Positions 49,087-61,565 of a DNA stretch of 64,000 bases are shown here, in pieces. Each line of letters opens with the position of its first letter. Within the stretch, counting starts at the first letter, position 1. Below the pieces are notes generated by a model, which saw only the letters and a list, made by a program, of their open reading frames with translations, searched no databases and had not been told where the DNA came from. This DNA comes from Symsagittifera roscoffensis (taxonomy: Eukaryota > Xenacoelomorpha > Acoela > Convolutidae): positions 1,302,001 to 1,366,000 of the forward strand of contig NW_026970820.1 in NCBI RefSeq assembly GCF_963678635.1. Reading direction: 5' to 3'. Position numbers and translations under genes: made by a program.

Positions 49087-51559
49087 CCGGTCAGGTCTGC
49101 GTCCCACCCGCCCTCCGTGACTAATCTTGCTTCCGAGAAAAAAATTTTCTTTCACCTTTACCCCATCTAAGGTCAGTTACTTTTGAAGAACCTCTCACGT
49201 GAAGCTTTCACACTCACATTGCGCCCTTCGAGCGCAATGGCAATGCTTATTTTTTTTCTAACTGAACTCCCCAAGACTGTTCCAATAAATAAAACATAAC
49301 TATTGTGTTAATTTAAAACTGAAATGTCCGACTGTGACGACTTTTTTGTGTCGCCCATGTGTGCCACAACGGGACCACATGCGTTTCCCATTCAGATGGC
49401 GTCTCAATTTTCAAAATACTGATTTGATTTATTTTTGCCGTCTTTTTAAAAATGAACTTATTACTTTATTCGAGTTCAAAAAATACCGAAAAACACCTAA
49501 AGATTGCAAGACAATTTTGTGACTGTCGTCTAAATTTGTTCTCTTTGTTGGAGGTCAATGATGCTCCCTAAGTGGGACCACAAGGGTCCCAGGGAGCATC
49601 AGTAAAGGCTTTGGATAGTATGCCATTTTTGATTAAGACAAAATCTTTGACCAATTGTGTTTTTTTTTCACAGTCCCTTATCCACTGCAAATGTAAAGAC
49701 TAATTTTTGTTTGAAGTTTTAAAAAATAATAATAACCCTTTCATTTGTGATGACTCGTATCACTCATAAATCAAATAAAGACTCTGACTACCCTTCTCAA
49801 GCATGAAAATAAATCAAAAAGAAAAAACGATCCTGGTTATTTCACACTGCTTTTTTTGATCAATTTCAGATAGATTTTGAAAACTCTTTCTTCTAATTGT
49901 ATGTCAGCCGAAAAAGAACAAAAATTACAAATTCAAACCATTTTGGTTAAATTAAGGCTCTTCACCCACCCAACTCGACTTTGCGAAGCTGAAACGAACA
50001 ATCGACAGCCCATTTTATAACTTTTGTTTTGTTTTTTTAAACATGTCTCATATATTTTCAAAAGCAATTTATTAAAATTTAATTTTTTTACCAGAAAATT
50101 AAGACCGAAAAAAACCAGATTTTTCAATACTGTCAAAAAAAGGTGGCAAATAGTTTTACCAATGGAATCATAGTATATGATTAGGTACAAAATAGTTTTC
50201 ATAACCATTGACTAGACGCTCACTCAATTTGAGAAATGTCGTTAATAACTTTTTTGGAAACAAAAAAAACGGATAATGGAAAACTTTTCTTCAAACTTAT
50301 AGAAAAGAATTTTATGAGAAAAACCATTATGAACATCACGTGTAAATGACGAGAGTCGATTCAGGTTACATGCAAAATTTCAGCAGAAACACTCAAGCCA
50401 ATTTGAGAACGGAACAATTGTTGCAGAAATTGACAAAGTAGTATTTACACTAATTTTACCATAAATCGTCAAAATTAAAAAAATCACAAAAACTACAAAT
50501 TTTATCCATTTTTGACTTTTAAATACTCTATACCGACTAAATTGACTATGGTAAGCTCGAATCAACCATCAAAATCCATTTTAAACCATTTTAAAATTTT
50601 TAAAATTTTTTTTCCATCAAAACGTTGAGTCAGAAATGGGAAAAATCAATTTTTTTCAAAAAGTAAAAGAGAGTTGTTCAAAACCAAATTAAAATCAAAT
50701 CCATCCTTTTGAAACTGCTCAGAATTGTTGTAGAGACTAACGCTTAAAAAACTGCCCATTTTGAGAAATGTCGAAAAAACACTTTTTTCAGCACTTTGAA
50801 AAAGTGGAAAAATGGAAAAATGGTCTTCAAACAAATAGGATGAAAAAGTGATCAGTAAAAGCGTCGATGCCGTGTCAAATCAGGATCGCATGCCAATTTT
50901 TGAAACAATCCATCGGGTTTTTTTTAAGAACGAAACCATTTTTTGACAATTTTAGTAGTAGTATTTACACTAATTAGTACTATATATGGTCAAAATTCAA
51001 AAATACAAAAAATTACAATTTTTAACCAATTTTGACCTTCAAATACTCTATACCCACTAAATTGGCTATCGGGAGCTCGAATCAGCCATCAAAAACAATT
51101 TTTAATCACTTTCAAATTTTTTTTATTTTTTAAATCAAAATGTTGAGTCAGAAATGGGAAAAATCAATTTTTTCCAAAAAGTCAAAAAAAGTTGTTCCAC
51201 TTGAATAAACTCACTAAGCCACACTTCATGAACCTGTTCAGAATGGTTTTCATGACCAAAGCCGTAAAAAGTACCCAATTTGAGAAAAGGCGAAAAAACA
51301 CCTTTTAGTTAACTCAAAAAAGTGGAAAAATCGGGTAAAATGGGCTTCAAACCGATAGGATCGAAAAGTGACCTTTATAAGATATGATTGCCGTGTCAAA
51401 TTAGGGCCGCATGCAAAAAATTAGAAAAATTCAACGAAACGTTTTTGAGAACTCGACAAATTTGGTCGTTTTGTTAAAGGTTAAATTTTAGAAATTTTTT
51501 GTCCGGAAGGGGCCCCTCCCCCTTCCTAAATGCTTTTTATGCTACACGCGACCATCTAG
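49087..51559 (+). repeat. Family E module E2
   Basis: A 2473-bp E unit and the most diverged of the four. H1 is at 49218-49238 (ATTGCGCCC and GAGCGCAAT, one mismatch, loop TTC), closer to the C family H1 than the E1 form is. H2 is at 49560-49600. H3 is at 51505-51526, with arms intact but a changed loop (CCCCTC). Confidence 0.92.
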
Positions 51560-54035
51560 CCGGTCAGATCTGCGTCCCACCCGCCCTCCGTGACTAATCT
51601 TGCTTCCGAGAAATATCATTTGTTTCACCTTTACCCCATCCCAGGTCAGTTACTCTTGAAAAAAGTCCTACTTGAAACGTTCGCATTCACTTTGCCCCCT
51701 ACGGGCGCAATGGTGAAGCCCATTTTTTCTTCTCACTGAACTTCTTCTCCGAACAGTTCACATAAAACATTACTATGGTTTTATCTGAAATCTGCCGTGT
51801 CCAGCTGCGACTCCGACTTTTTTCACGTCACTGGTGTTCCAACAACAGGTCCACATGAGATTCCCATTCAGATACTGTCTCAATTTTGAAAATACTGATT
51901 TGATTTTTTTTTGCCATTTTTCGCAAAATAAACTAATTACTTCATTTGAATTTTAAAAAAAATACCGAAAAACACTTAAAGATAGCAAGACATTATTGTG
52001 ACTGTCGTCTATATCTGTTCTCTTTGTTGGAGGTCAATGATGCTCCCTAAGTGGGACCACAAGGGTCCCAGGGAGCATCAGTAAAGGCTTTGGATAGTAT
52101 GCCATTTTTGATTATGATAAAATTTTTGGCCAATTGTGTTTTTTTGCAGTCCCTTATCCACTGCAAATGTAAAGACTAATTTTTGTTTGAAGTTTTAAAA
52201 AATAATAATAACCTTTTCATTTGTGATGACTCGTATCACTCATAAATCAATGGAAGACTCTGACTAACCTTCTCAAGCATGGAAATACATCAAAAAGAAA
52301 AAAAGATTCTGGTTATTTCAGACTGCTTTTTTTGTTAAATTTCAGATAGATTTTGAAAACTCTTTCTTCAAATTGTATGTCTGCCGAAAAAGAACAAAAA
52401 TTACAAACTGAAACCATTTTGGTTAAATTAAGGCTCTTCACCCACCAAACTGGAAATTGCGAAGCTGAAACGAACAATCGACAGCCCATTTTATAAGTTT
52501 CGTTTTATTTTTTCAAAACATGTGTCATATATTTTCAAAAGCAATTTATTAAAGTTTCATTTTTTACCAGAAAAGTAAGTCCGAAAAAAAACAGATTTTT
52601 AAATACTGTCAAAAAATAAAGTGGCAAGTAGTTTTACCAATGGAATCATAGTATATGATTAAGTTCAAAATAGTTTTCATTACCATTGACTAGACGCTTA
52701 CTCAATTTGAGAAATGTCGTTAATAACTTTTTTGGAAACATAAAAAACGGATAATGGAAAAGTTTTCTTCAAACTTATAGAAAAGAATTTTATGAGAAAA
52801 ACCATTACTAATATCACGTGTAAATTAGGAGAGTAGATTCAGGCCACATGCAAAATTTCAGCAGAAGCACTCAAGCAATTTTGAGAACGAAACAATTGTT
52901 CCAGAAAATGACAAAGTAGTATATACACCAATTTTACCATAAATCGTCAAAATAAAAAAATCGCAAAAACTACAAATTTTATCCAATTTTGACTTTTAAA
53001 TACTCTATACCGACTAAATCAACTATGCTAAGCTCGAATCAATCATCAAAAACCATTTTTAATCGTTCTGAATTTTTCAAGTTTTTTTCTATCAAAAAGT
53101 TGAGTCAGAAATGGGAAAAAGGTTTTTTTTTCAGAAAAACAAAAAAAGTTGTTCAAAATCAAATAAAAATCTAAGCCACTGTTTTTGAACCTGCTCAGAA
53201 TGGTTCTGGTGACCGAAGCCGTAAAACGTACCCAATTCGAGGAAATTCGAAAAAACTCTTTTTTCAGCACTTTGAAAAAGTGGAAAAATGTAAAAAATAG
53301 TCTTCAAACAAATAGGATGAAAAAGTGATCAGTAAAAGCATCGATGCCGTGTCAAATGAGGATCGCATGCCAATTTTTGAAACAATCCATCGGGTTTTTT
53401 TTAAGAACGAAACCATTTTTTGACAATTTTAGTAGTAGTATTTACACTTATTAGTACCATATATGGTCAAAATTCAAAAATACAAAAAACTACAATTTTT
53501 ATCCGATTTTGACCTTCAAATACTCTATACCCACTAAATTGACTATCGGGAGCTCGAATCAACCATCAAAAACCACTTTTAAATACTTTCAAAATTTTTT
53601 ATTTTTTAAATCAAAATGTTGAGTCAGAAATAGGAAAAAACAATTTTTTTCAAAAAGTCAAAAAAAGTTGTCCCAATTGAATAAACTCACTAAGCCACAC
53701 TCTATGAACCTGTTCAGAATGGTTTTCATGATCAAAACCGTAAAAAGTACCCAATTTGAGAAACTTCGAAAAATCACCTTTTAGTTAACTCAAAAAAGTG
53801 GAAAAATTGGGTAAAATGGGCTTCAAACCGATAGGATCGAAAAGTGACCTTTATAAGATATGATTGCCGTGTCAAATTAGGGCCGCATGCAAAAAATTAG
53901 CAAAATTCAACGAAACGTTTTTGAGAACTCGACAAATATGGTCATTTTGGTAAATGTATAATTTTAGAAATTTTTTGCCCGGAAGGGGCCCCTACCCCTT
54001 CCTAATTGCTTTTTGTGCTACACGCGACCATCTAG
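51560..54035 (+). repeat. Family E module E3
   Basis: A 2476-bp E unit nearly identical to E1, about 25 kb away, and much less like its direct neighbour E2. H1 is at 51692-51710, H2 at 52039-52079 and H3 at 53981-54002. The head differs from E1 by one base in the first ten (CCGGTCAGAT). Confidence 0.92.
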
Positions 54036-56507
54036 ATCTTTCAGGTCTGCGTCCCACCCGCCCTCCGTGACTAATCTTGCTTCCGAGAATGATCATTTGT
54101 TTCACCTTTACCCCATCTCAGGTCAGTTACTCTTGAAAAAAGTCCTACTTGAAACGTTCGGATTCACTTTGCCCCCTACGGGCGCAATGGTGAAGCCCAT
54201 TTTTTCTTCTCACTGAACTTCTTCTCCGAACAGTTCACATAAAACATTACTATGGTTTTATCTGAAATTTGCCGTGTCCAGCTGCAACTTTTTTCACGTC
54301 ACTGGTGTTCCAACAACAGGACCACATGAGATTCCCCATTCAGATACTGTCTCAATTTTGAAAATTCTGATTTTATTTTTTTTTGCCGTTTTTCGGAAAA
54401 TAAACTAATTACTTCATTCGAATTAAAAAAAAAACGAAAAACTCTTAAAGATAGCAAGACATTATTGTGACTGTCGTCTATATCTGTTCTCTTTGTTGGA
54501 GGTCAATGATGCTCCCTAAGTGGGACCACAAGGGTCCCAGGGAGCATCAGTAAATGTTTTGGATAGTATGCCATTTTTGATTAAGACAAAATCTTTGGCC
54601 AATTGTGTTTTTTTTCACAGTCCCTTATCCACTGCAAATGTAAAGACTAATTTTTGTTTGAAGTTTTAAAAAATAATAATAACCTTTTCATTTGTGATGA
54701 CTCGTATCACTCATAAATCAATGGAAGACTCTGACTAACCTTCTCAAGCATGGAAATACATCAAAAAGAAAAAACGATTCTGGTTATTTCAGACTGCTTT
54801 TTTTGTTAAATTTCAGATAGATTTTGAAAACTCTTTCTTTAAATTGTATGTCTGCCGAAAAAGAACAAAAATTACAAACTGAAACCATTTTGGTTAAATT
54901 AAGGCTCTTCACCCACCAAACTCAAAATTGCGAAGCTGAAACGAACAATCGACAGCCCATTTTATAAGTTTCGTTTTATTTTTTCAAAACATGTGTCATA
55001 TATTTTCAAAAGCAATTTATTAAAGTTTCATTTTTTACCAGAAAAGTAAGTCCGAAAAAAAAACAGATTTTTAAATACTGTCAAAAAAAAGGTGGCAACT
55101 AGTTTTACCAATGGAATCATAGTATATGATTAAGTTCAAAATAGTTTTCATTACCATTGACTAGACGCTTACTCAATTTGAGAAATGTCGTTAATAACTT
55201 TTTTGGAAACATAAAAAACGGATAATGGAAAAGTTTTCCTCTAACTTATAGAAAAGAATTTTATGAGAAAAACCATTACTAATATCACGTGTAAATTACG
55301 AGAGTAGATTCAGGCCACATGCAAAATTTCAGCAGAAGCACTCAAGCAATTTTGAGAACGAAACAATTGTTCCAGAAATTGACAAAGTAGTATATACACC
55401 AATTTTACCATAAATCGTCAAACTAAAAAAATCGCAAAAACTACAAATTTTATCCAATTTTGACTTTTAAATACTCTATACCGACTAAATTGACTATGGT
55501 AAGCTCGAATCAACCATCAAAAACCATTTTTAATCGTTCTGAACTTTTTAAGTTTTTTTCCATCAAAAAGTTGAGTCAGAAATGGGAAAAAGGTTTTTTT
55601 TTCAGAAAAACGGAAAAAGTTGTTCAAAATCAACTAGAAATATAAGCCATCATTTTTGAACCTGCTCAGAATGGTTCTGGTGACCGAAGCCGTAAAAAGT
55701 ACCCAATTCGAGGAAATTCGAAAAAACTCTTTTTTCAGCACTTTGAAAAAGTGGAAAAATGTAAAAAATAGTCTTCAAACAAATAGGATGAAAAAGTGAT
55801 CAGTAAAAGCATCGATGCCGTGTCAAATGAGGATTGCATGCCAATTTTTGAAACAATCCAACGGGTTTTTTTTAAGAACGAAACCATTTTTTGACAATTT
55901 TAGTAGTAGTATTTACACTAATTAGTACCATATATGGTCAAAATTCAAAAATACAAAAAACTACAATTTTCATCCAATTTTGACCTTCAAATACTCTATA
56001 CCCACTAAATTGACTATCGGGAGCCCGAATCAACCATCAAAAACCACTTTTAATCACTTTCAAATTTTTTTTATTTTTTAAATCAAAATGTTGAGTCAGA
56101 AATAGGAAAAAACAATTTTTTTCAAAAAGTCAAGAAAAGTTGTCCCAATTGAATAAACTCACTAAGCCACACTCTATGAACCTGTTCAGATTGGTTTTCA
56201 TGACCAAAGCCGTAAAAAGTACCCAATTTGAGAAACTTCGAAAAATCACCTTTTAGTTAACTCAAAAAAGTGGAAAAATCGGGTAAAATGGGCTTCAAAC
56301 CGATAGGATCGAAAAGTGACCTTTATAAGATATGATTGCCGTGTCAAATTAGGGCCGCATGCAAAAAATTAGAAAAATTCAACGAAACGTTTTTGAGAAC
56401 TCGACAAATTTGGTCGTTTTGTTAAAGGTTAAATTTTACAAATTTTTTGTCCGGAAGGGGCCCCTTCCCCTTCCTAAATGCTTTTTATGCTACACGCGAC
56501 CATCTAG
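54036..56507 (+). repeat. Family E module E4
   Basis: A 2472-bp E unit with its first bases changed to ATCTTTCAGGTCTGCG (other E: CCGGTCAGGTCTGCG). H1 is at 54169-54187, H2 at 54508-54548 and H3 at 56453-56474 with loop CCCCTT and paired arms. It is moderately diverged from E1 and E3. Confidence 0.92.
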
Positions 56508-59011
56508 AGGTTACACTTTCGCCCCACCCACCCGACCTAAGCCTTTACCCACCCACCTGATCAGTCAGGCCGCTTCCACGTCGTCTTTTTAAATTTGATT
56601 AATTCCGTAGCTGGAATCGATTAATGGTATTGCCTAAGAAATAAAAGATTGACAGACACGACTGTTTGATAGAGACTTTTTCGGATTTTTTTTTCTAATA
56701 CATTTTCAAAATTAAATCCTGAAAATAATCATGCGCCTTCATCACATATGTCATCGAAGCAAATAGAGTATCGTGTTGGTTCCATAAATGTATCCCAGTA
56801 TCCACAATGCTAAGAAGCAGGAAAACTAAAATACCTTTCTATTAAATTTGAGATTCAATGTCTCCTGAAGGAAAAAAAAACGCTCTCCAAGGGTGCAAGT
56901 TTTCCGCAAAAACTGTATAAGCTGAAACATAACAGCACAACATATCGGCTGCTCTCTATTTCTCTGCTCTTTATTCGAGGTCCCGGATGCCCCTACCTGG
57001 GACCACAAGGGTCCCAGGGCGCATCCTATAGGGATTAAAGCATCAAACGTACAATCATGAAATGAGAAATTCTAATCACTTATTACAATTTTCCATATTT
57101 CATTTTGCTCAGCAATCAATAAACTGTTGTATTTTTAACTTGAAGAGCCTGTTATATTATCAAACAAAATTTTTCGATAAAAATTACATTTTTTTTTAGT
57201 TTTTCAAACAAAATTTTCAAATTTGAAACAAAAGAAAACCCTGCATGTCTTTGCAGTAACTAAGTCAATGCACTGTAGCTACACTAGTGAATGTAAAACA
57301 TAGTTAAAAAAACGGACAACTGAATCTGGTTTTTTAAATTTAATGTTTTTTTGTTTGGCTTTTAAATAGGATCACGTCAATTAATAATTGAAATTGAGCA
57401 AACAAGAATAAAACACTCTCAATTTTTGTTCAAAATTGACTAGAAAAATGATCAAACCACTCTATATTGCCTATGGCAAGCTCAAAACATCCATCAAAAA
57501 CCACTTTTGTTCACTTTTAAAATTGAATTTTTTTTCGACCAAAAAAAGTTAGAGATGAAATTGAAAAAAAAACGAAAATTTACCTAATTTGAAAAAATTG
57601 GTGTCAAATTGCCTTATCCATAGAAACACTTTCTATGAACCTATTCAGAAAGGTTTTGTTGAGCAATGCCGAAAAAATTACCCCTTTTGAGAAAAATTCA
57701 AAAAACACATTTTTGGTAAACTCAAAAAAGTGGAAAAAGTGGGAAAAGGGGTCTTCAAAATGAAACCATCCAAAAGTAGCATTAACTAACTGCCATTTTT
57801 TGTGAATTCAGACCCGCATGCAAAAAATTACGAAGATCCTACGTGAAGTTTTTGAGAACAGATTAGTTTCTCCGGAATTTTGGTAGTACTAATTTCATTA
57901 CTGTACTTATAATTAAAGTCAAATCAAAAAGTCGTAAAAACTACAATTTTTAATCAATTTTGACAAATAAATGATCAAAACCCACTAAATTGGCTATAGC
58001 AAGTTCGAATCTACCATCAGAAACCATTTTTTCCCATTTCTGAAAATTTTCATTTTTTAAAAAATAAATGTTGAGTCACAAACGGGAAAAATCATACTTT
58101 TTCAAAAATTCAAAAAAAATTGATCCATTTAAACTAATTCATCAGGCAACACGTTGGGAACCTGTTCAGAATGGTTTTCATGATCATAGCAGCAAACTTT
58201 ACCCATTTTGAGAAAAGTCGAAAAAACACCTTTTTAGTTAACTCAAAAAAGTGGAAAAAAAGGGGAAAGGGGTCTTGAAAACGAAACCATCCAAAAGTGG
58301 CATTTACTAACTGCCATTATTTTGTGAATTCAGACCCGCATGCAAAAATTTAGGAAAATCCTACGTGAAGTTTTTGAGAACAGATTAGTTTCTCAGGAAT
58401 TTTGATAGTACTAATTTCATTACTATACTTATAATTAAAGTCAAATGTAAAAGTCATAAAAACTACAATTTTTTATCAATTTTGACAAATTAATGATCAA
58501 AACCCACTAAATTGGCTATGGCAAGTTCGAATATACCAACAGAAACCATTTTTTCCCATTTTTGAAAATTTTCATTTTTTTGAAAATAAATGTTGAGTCA
58601 CAAACGGGAAAAATCATATTTTTTCAAAAAGTCAAAAAAAACTGTTCCATTTAAACATATTCATTAGGCCACACGTTGGGAACCTGTTCAGAATGGTTTT
58701 CATGATCATAGCAGCAAAATTTACCCATTTTGAGAAAAGTCGAAAAAACACCTTTTTAGTTAACTCAAAAAAGTGGAAAAAGTGGGAAAAAGGGTCTTCA
58801 AAATGAAACCATCCAAAAGTGGCATTAACAAACTGCCATTATTTTCTAAATTCAGACCCGCATGCAAAAAATTAGGAAATTCTGACGTGCGGTTTTCCAG
58901 AAGTCGATAGTTTCTAGGAATATGGACCAATGTAAAAAATTTATTGCCTTTTGACCGGAAGGGGCCCCTACCCCTTCCTAATCGCTTTTTGTGCTACACG
59001 CGACCATCTAG
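56508..59011 (+). repeat. Family D module D6
   Basis: A 2504-bp D unit with head AGGTTACACTTTCGCCCC. The body is nearly identical to D5 while the heads differ. H2 is at 56986-57025 and H3 at 58957-58978 (arms GGAAGGGG and CCCCTTCC). It is followed by the divergent D7. Confidence 0.92.
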
Positions 59012-59098
59012 AGGCAGAGCAGGCGCCCCACCCACCCAACCTGTCTGCTTCACCCACCCACCCAATCAGTCAGGCTTTGTCCACGACCTATTCTTCTC

Positions 59099-59130
59099 AA
59101 CTCGATTCATTCCGTAGATGGAATCGAGTT
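59099..59130. other. Head hairpin of D7 (10-bp arms)
   Basis: AACTCGATTC and GAATCGAGTT pair perfectly around a 12-nt loop (ATTCCGTAGATG). In the other D modules the core GATTC and GAATC is kept but the outer pairs are partly lost. It occupies the place of H1 in the other families. Confidence 0.75.
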
Positions 59131-61510
59131 ATGATGTGCCCCAAGACATAGAGATTTGACGAACACGTGTCCCACTATTTGATAGATCTTTTTTCGAATC
59201 AGTTTCTTCTAATTGATTTGCAAACTATGGGCCAGAAATCAACATGTGCATTCATCAAAGATGTCAACAAAGCAAAAAAAAGCACCGTGCATGTTCCATA
59301 TTTGTGTCCCAGTTTTGACAATGGGAAGAAGCAGCAAAACTTCAAACACCTTAATACTAAAATTTAGATATAATTTCTCATGAATGAAACAAATACACTC
59401 TCCTCAGGTTTAGTTTCAAGAGGAAATTGTAAATGATGAAAAGTATCAATACAACATGCGGCTGCTTTTTTTTTCTCTGCTCTTTGCTCAAGGTCCCGGA
59501 TGCCCCTACCTGGGACCACAAGGGTCCCAGGGAGCATCCTACAGTGATTTTAGCATAAAACATACAATTATGAATAGCAAAGCTCTAAGCAGTTTTGAAA
59601 TTTTTTTCCCCATTTTTCTTCTCTCCACAAAGGGTATACAATCCCATTTTTGTTACAAAGAGCCTGTTAAACTAGCAATCCAAAACTTACAGTTAAATTA
59701 TAAACTCATTACTTTTCCGAATTTGTAACAAAATTGTACATTTTGAACCGCAGTTAAACCTTGTAACTCGGTGCAGTAACAAAGTCAAGTGCACACTAGC
59801 TACATTTTCAACACAGTAAATTATTTTAAAAAGGACAACTGCATCTGGTTTTTCATAAAAAAACAACACTAGTCAACGCAGTAAATTCTTTAAAGAAAGG
59901 ACCTCTGAATCTGGTTTTTCGTTTGATTTTTAATTTGTATTACATAAGTTATTAATTGAAATCGAACAAAAACAACTAAAAAAATTTTACCATTTTTGAT
60001 CAGTTTCGACAAAAAAATTACAAAACCTCACTTATTTGACTGTGGCAGGCTCAAACTATCTATCAAAAAGCACTTTTGCTTAAGTTTTTTTTAAGTTAAA
60101 AATGAAAAAAGGATCAAAAAGGAAAAACAAAATCGATTCTCTCATACTATCAAAACAATAGGTGACAGACACTTTTGCCCATAGACACACACCGTAGGAA
60201 CCTGTTTACAAAAGGTCTTCATAGGCAAAGCCGAAAAACTACCCGTTTCGAGAAAAGAGCAAAAAAAAAATTTGGCATCCTACGAAATTGCTAAAATCAA
60301 GAAAAAAGAAAAATGGCCTTAAAAAAGAAAACATTAGAAAATAGTAACGAACTGGCATCACTCTGTGAATTCAGAATGTCATGCAAAAAATACATAAAAA
60401 GATTTCGGGAAGATTTTTGAACGGTCTCTCCGGAATTTTGATAGTACTTTTTATACTACTATAGTATTGAATAAAGTCAAAACAAAAAGTCTTAAAAACT
60501 AACACTTCTTAACAATTTCGACAAATAAATGATCAAACCCTCTAAGTTGACTATGAGAAGCCCGAATATTTCATCAAAAATTATTTTTGAATACTTTTGG
60601 AATTTTTTCATTTTCGACCAAAAAAAGATAAAGTTGAAAATCCAAAAAACTTATTTTTTCAAAAAATCATAAAAAATTGGCCCCAATCTATTTTATCCTC
60701 AGAAACACACTCTGGGAACGGATTTAGAAAGACTATGATGACCAAAGCCGACATATTACTTATTTTGAGAAAAGGGCAAAAAACCATTTTTGGCTCCCTA
60801 CCAAAGCTGGAGAAATCGGACAAAATGGTATTGAAAAAGAAACCATCGAAAATTGGCAAATACAAACTGCCAGTCTTCTATCCATTTGAGCCTCATGCAA
60901 AAACTCAGAAAAAGTCCAGCGGAAATATTTGAGAACATACCAGTTTCTCCTGAATTTTGAAATTATTTTTTGTACTACTGTAGTATTAAATATAGTGAAA
61001 TCTAAAAGTCGTAAAAACTACAATTTTTGTTCAATTTTGACAATTTAATAATCAAAACCCACTATATTGACTACGGCAACCTCAAATATATCATCAGAAT
61101 GCTTTTTTTCTCACTTTTGAAAAAAAAATTTTTTTGAGAAAAAATGTTGAGTCAGAAACGGGAAAAATCATTTTTTTTCAAAAAGTTAAAAAAAGTTGTT
61201 CCATTCAGATTAATTCATTAGGCTAAACTTTATGAACCTGTTCAGAACTGTTTTCATGTCCAAAGCCGTAAAACTTACCCATTTTGAGAAAAGTCCAAAA
61301 AACACCTTTTTAGTTAACGCAAAAAAGTGGAAAAAGTGGGAAAAATGGTCTTCAAAATTAAACCATCGAAAAGTGGCATTAACAAACTGCCATTATTTCG
61401 TCAATTCAGACCCGCATGCAAAAAATTAGGAAGTTCTGACGAAACGTTTTGGAGAACGTGAAAGTTTTCAGCAAAATGGTATATGTATATTTTTTATAGT
61501 ACTTCTGCAC

Positions 61511-61532
61511 GGGAGGGGCCCCTACCCCTCCC
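61511..61532. other. Terminal hairpin H3 of D7 (compensated arms)
   Basis: Arms GGGAGGGG and CCCCTCCC pair fully. Relative to D6 (GGAAGGGG and CCCCTTCC), A became G at the third position and the partner T became C, so an A-T pair was replaced by a G-C pair. Confidence 0.88.
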
Positions 61533-61565
61533 TAATTGCTTTTTTTGCTACACGCGACCATCTAG

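Larger units (their letters stand above)
59012..61565 (+). repeat. Family D module D7 (old, divergent copy)
   Basis: A 2554-bp D unit, clearly the most diverged D, with head AGGCAGAGCAGGCGCCCC. The head hairpin is longer than in other D copies (59099-59130, 10-bp arms AACTCGATTC and GAATCGAGTT). H2 at 59499-59538 is restored to near-perfect pairing (GGGAGCATC). H3 at 61511-61532 has arms GGGAGGGG and CCCCTCCC, a compensated double change relative to D6. An extra ~60-bp local duplication lies near 59820-59900 (two CTGGTTTTTC segments). Confidence 0.88.
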
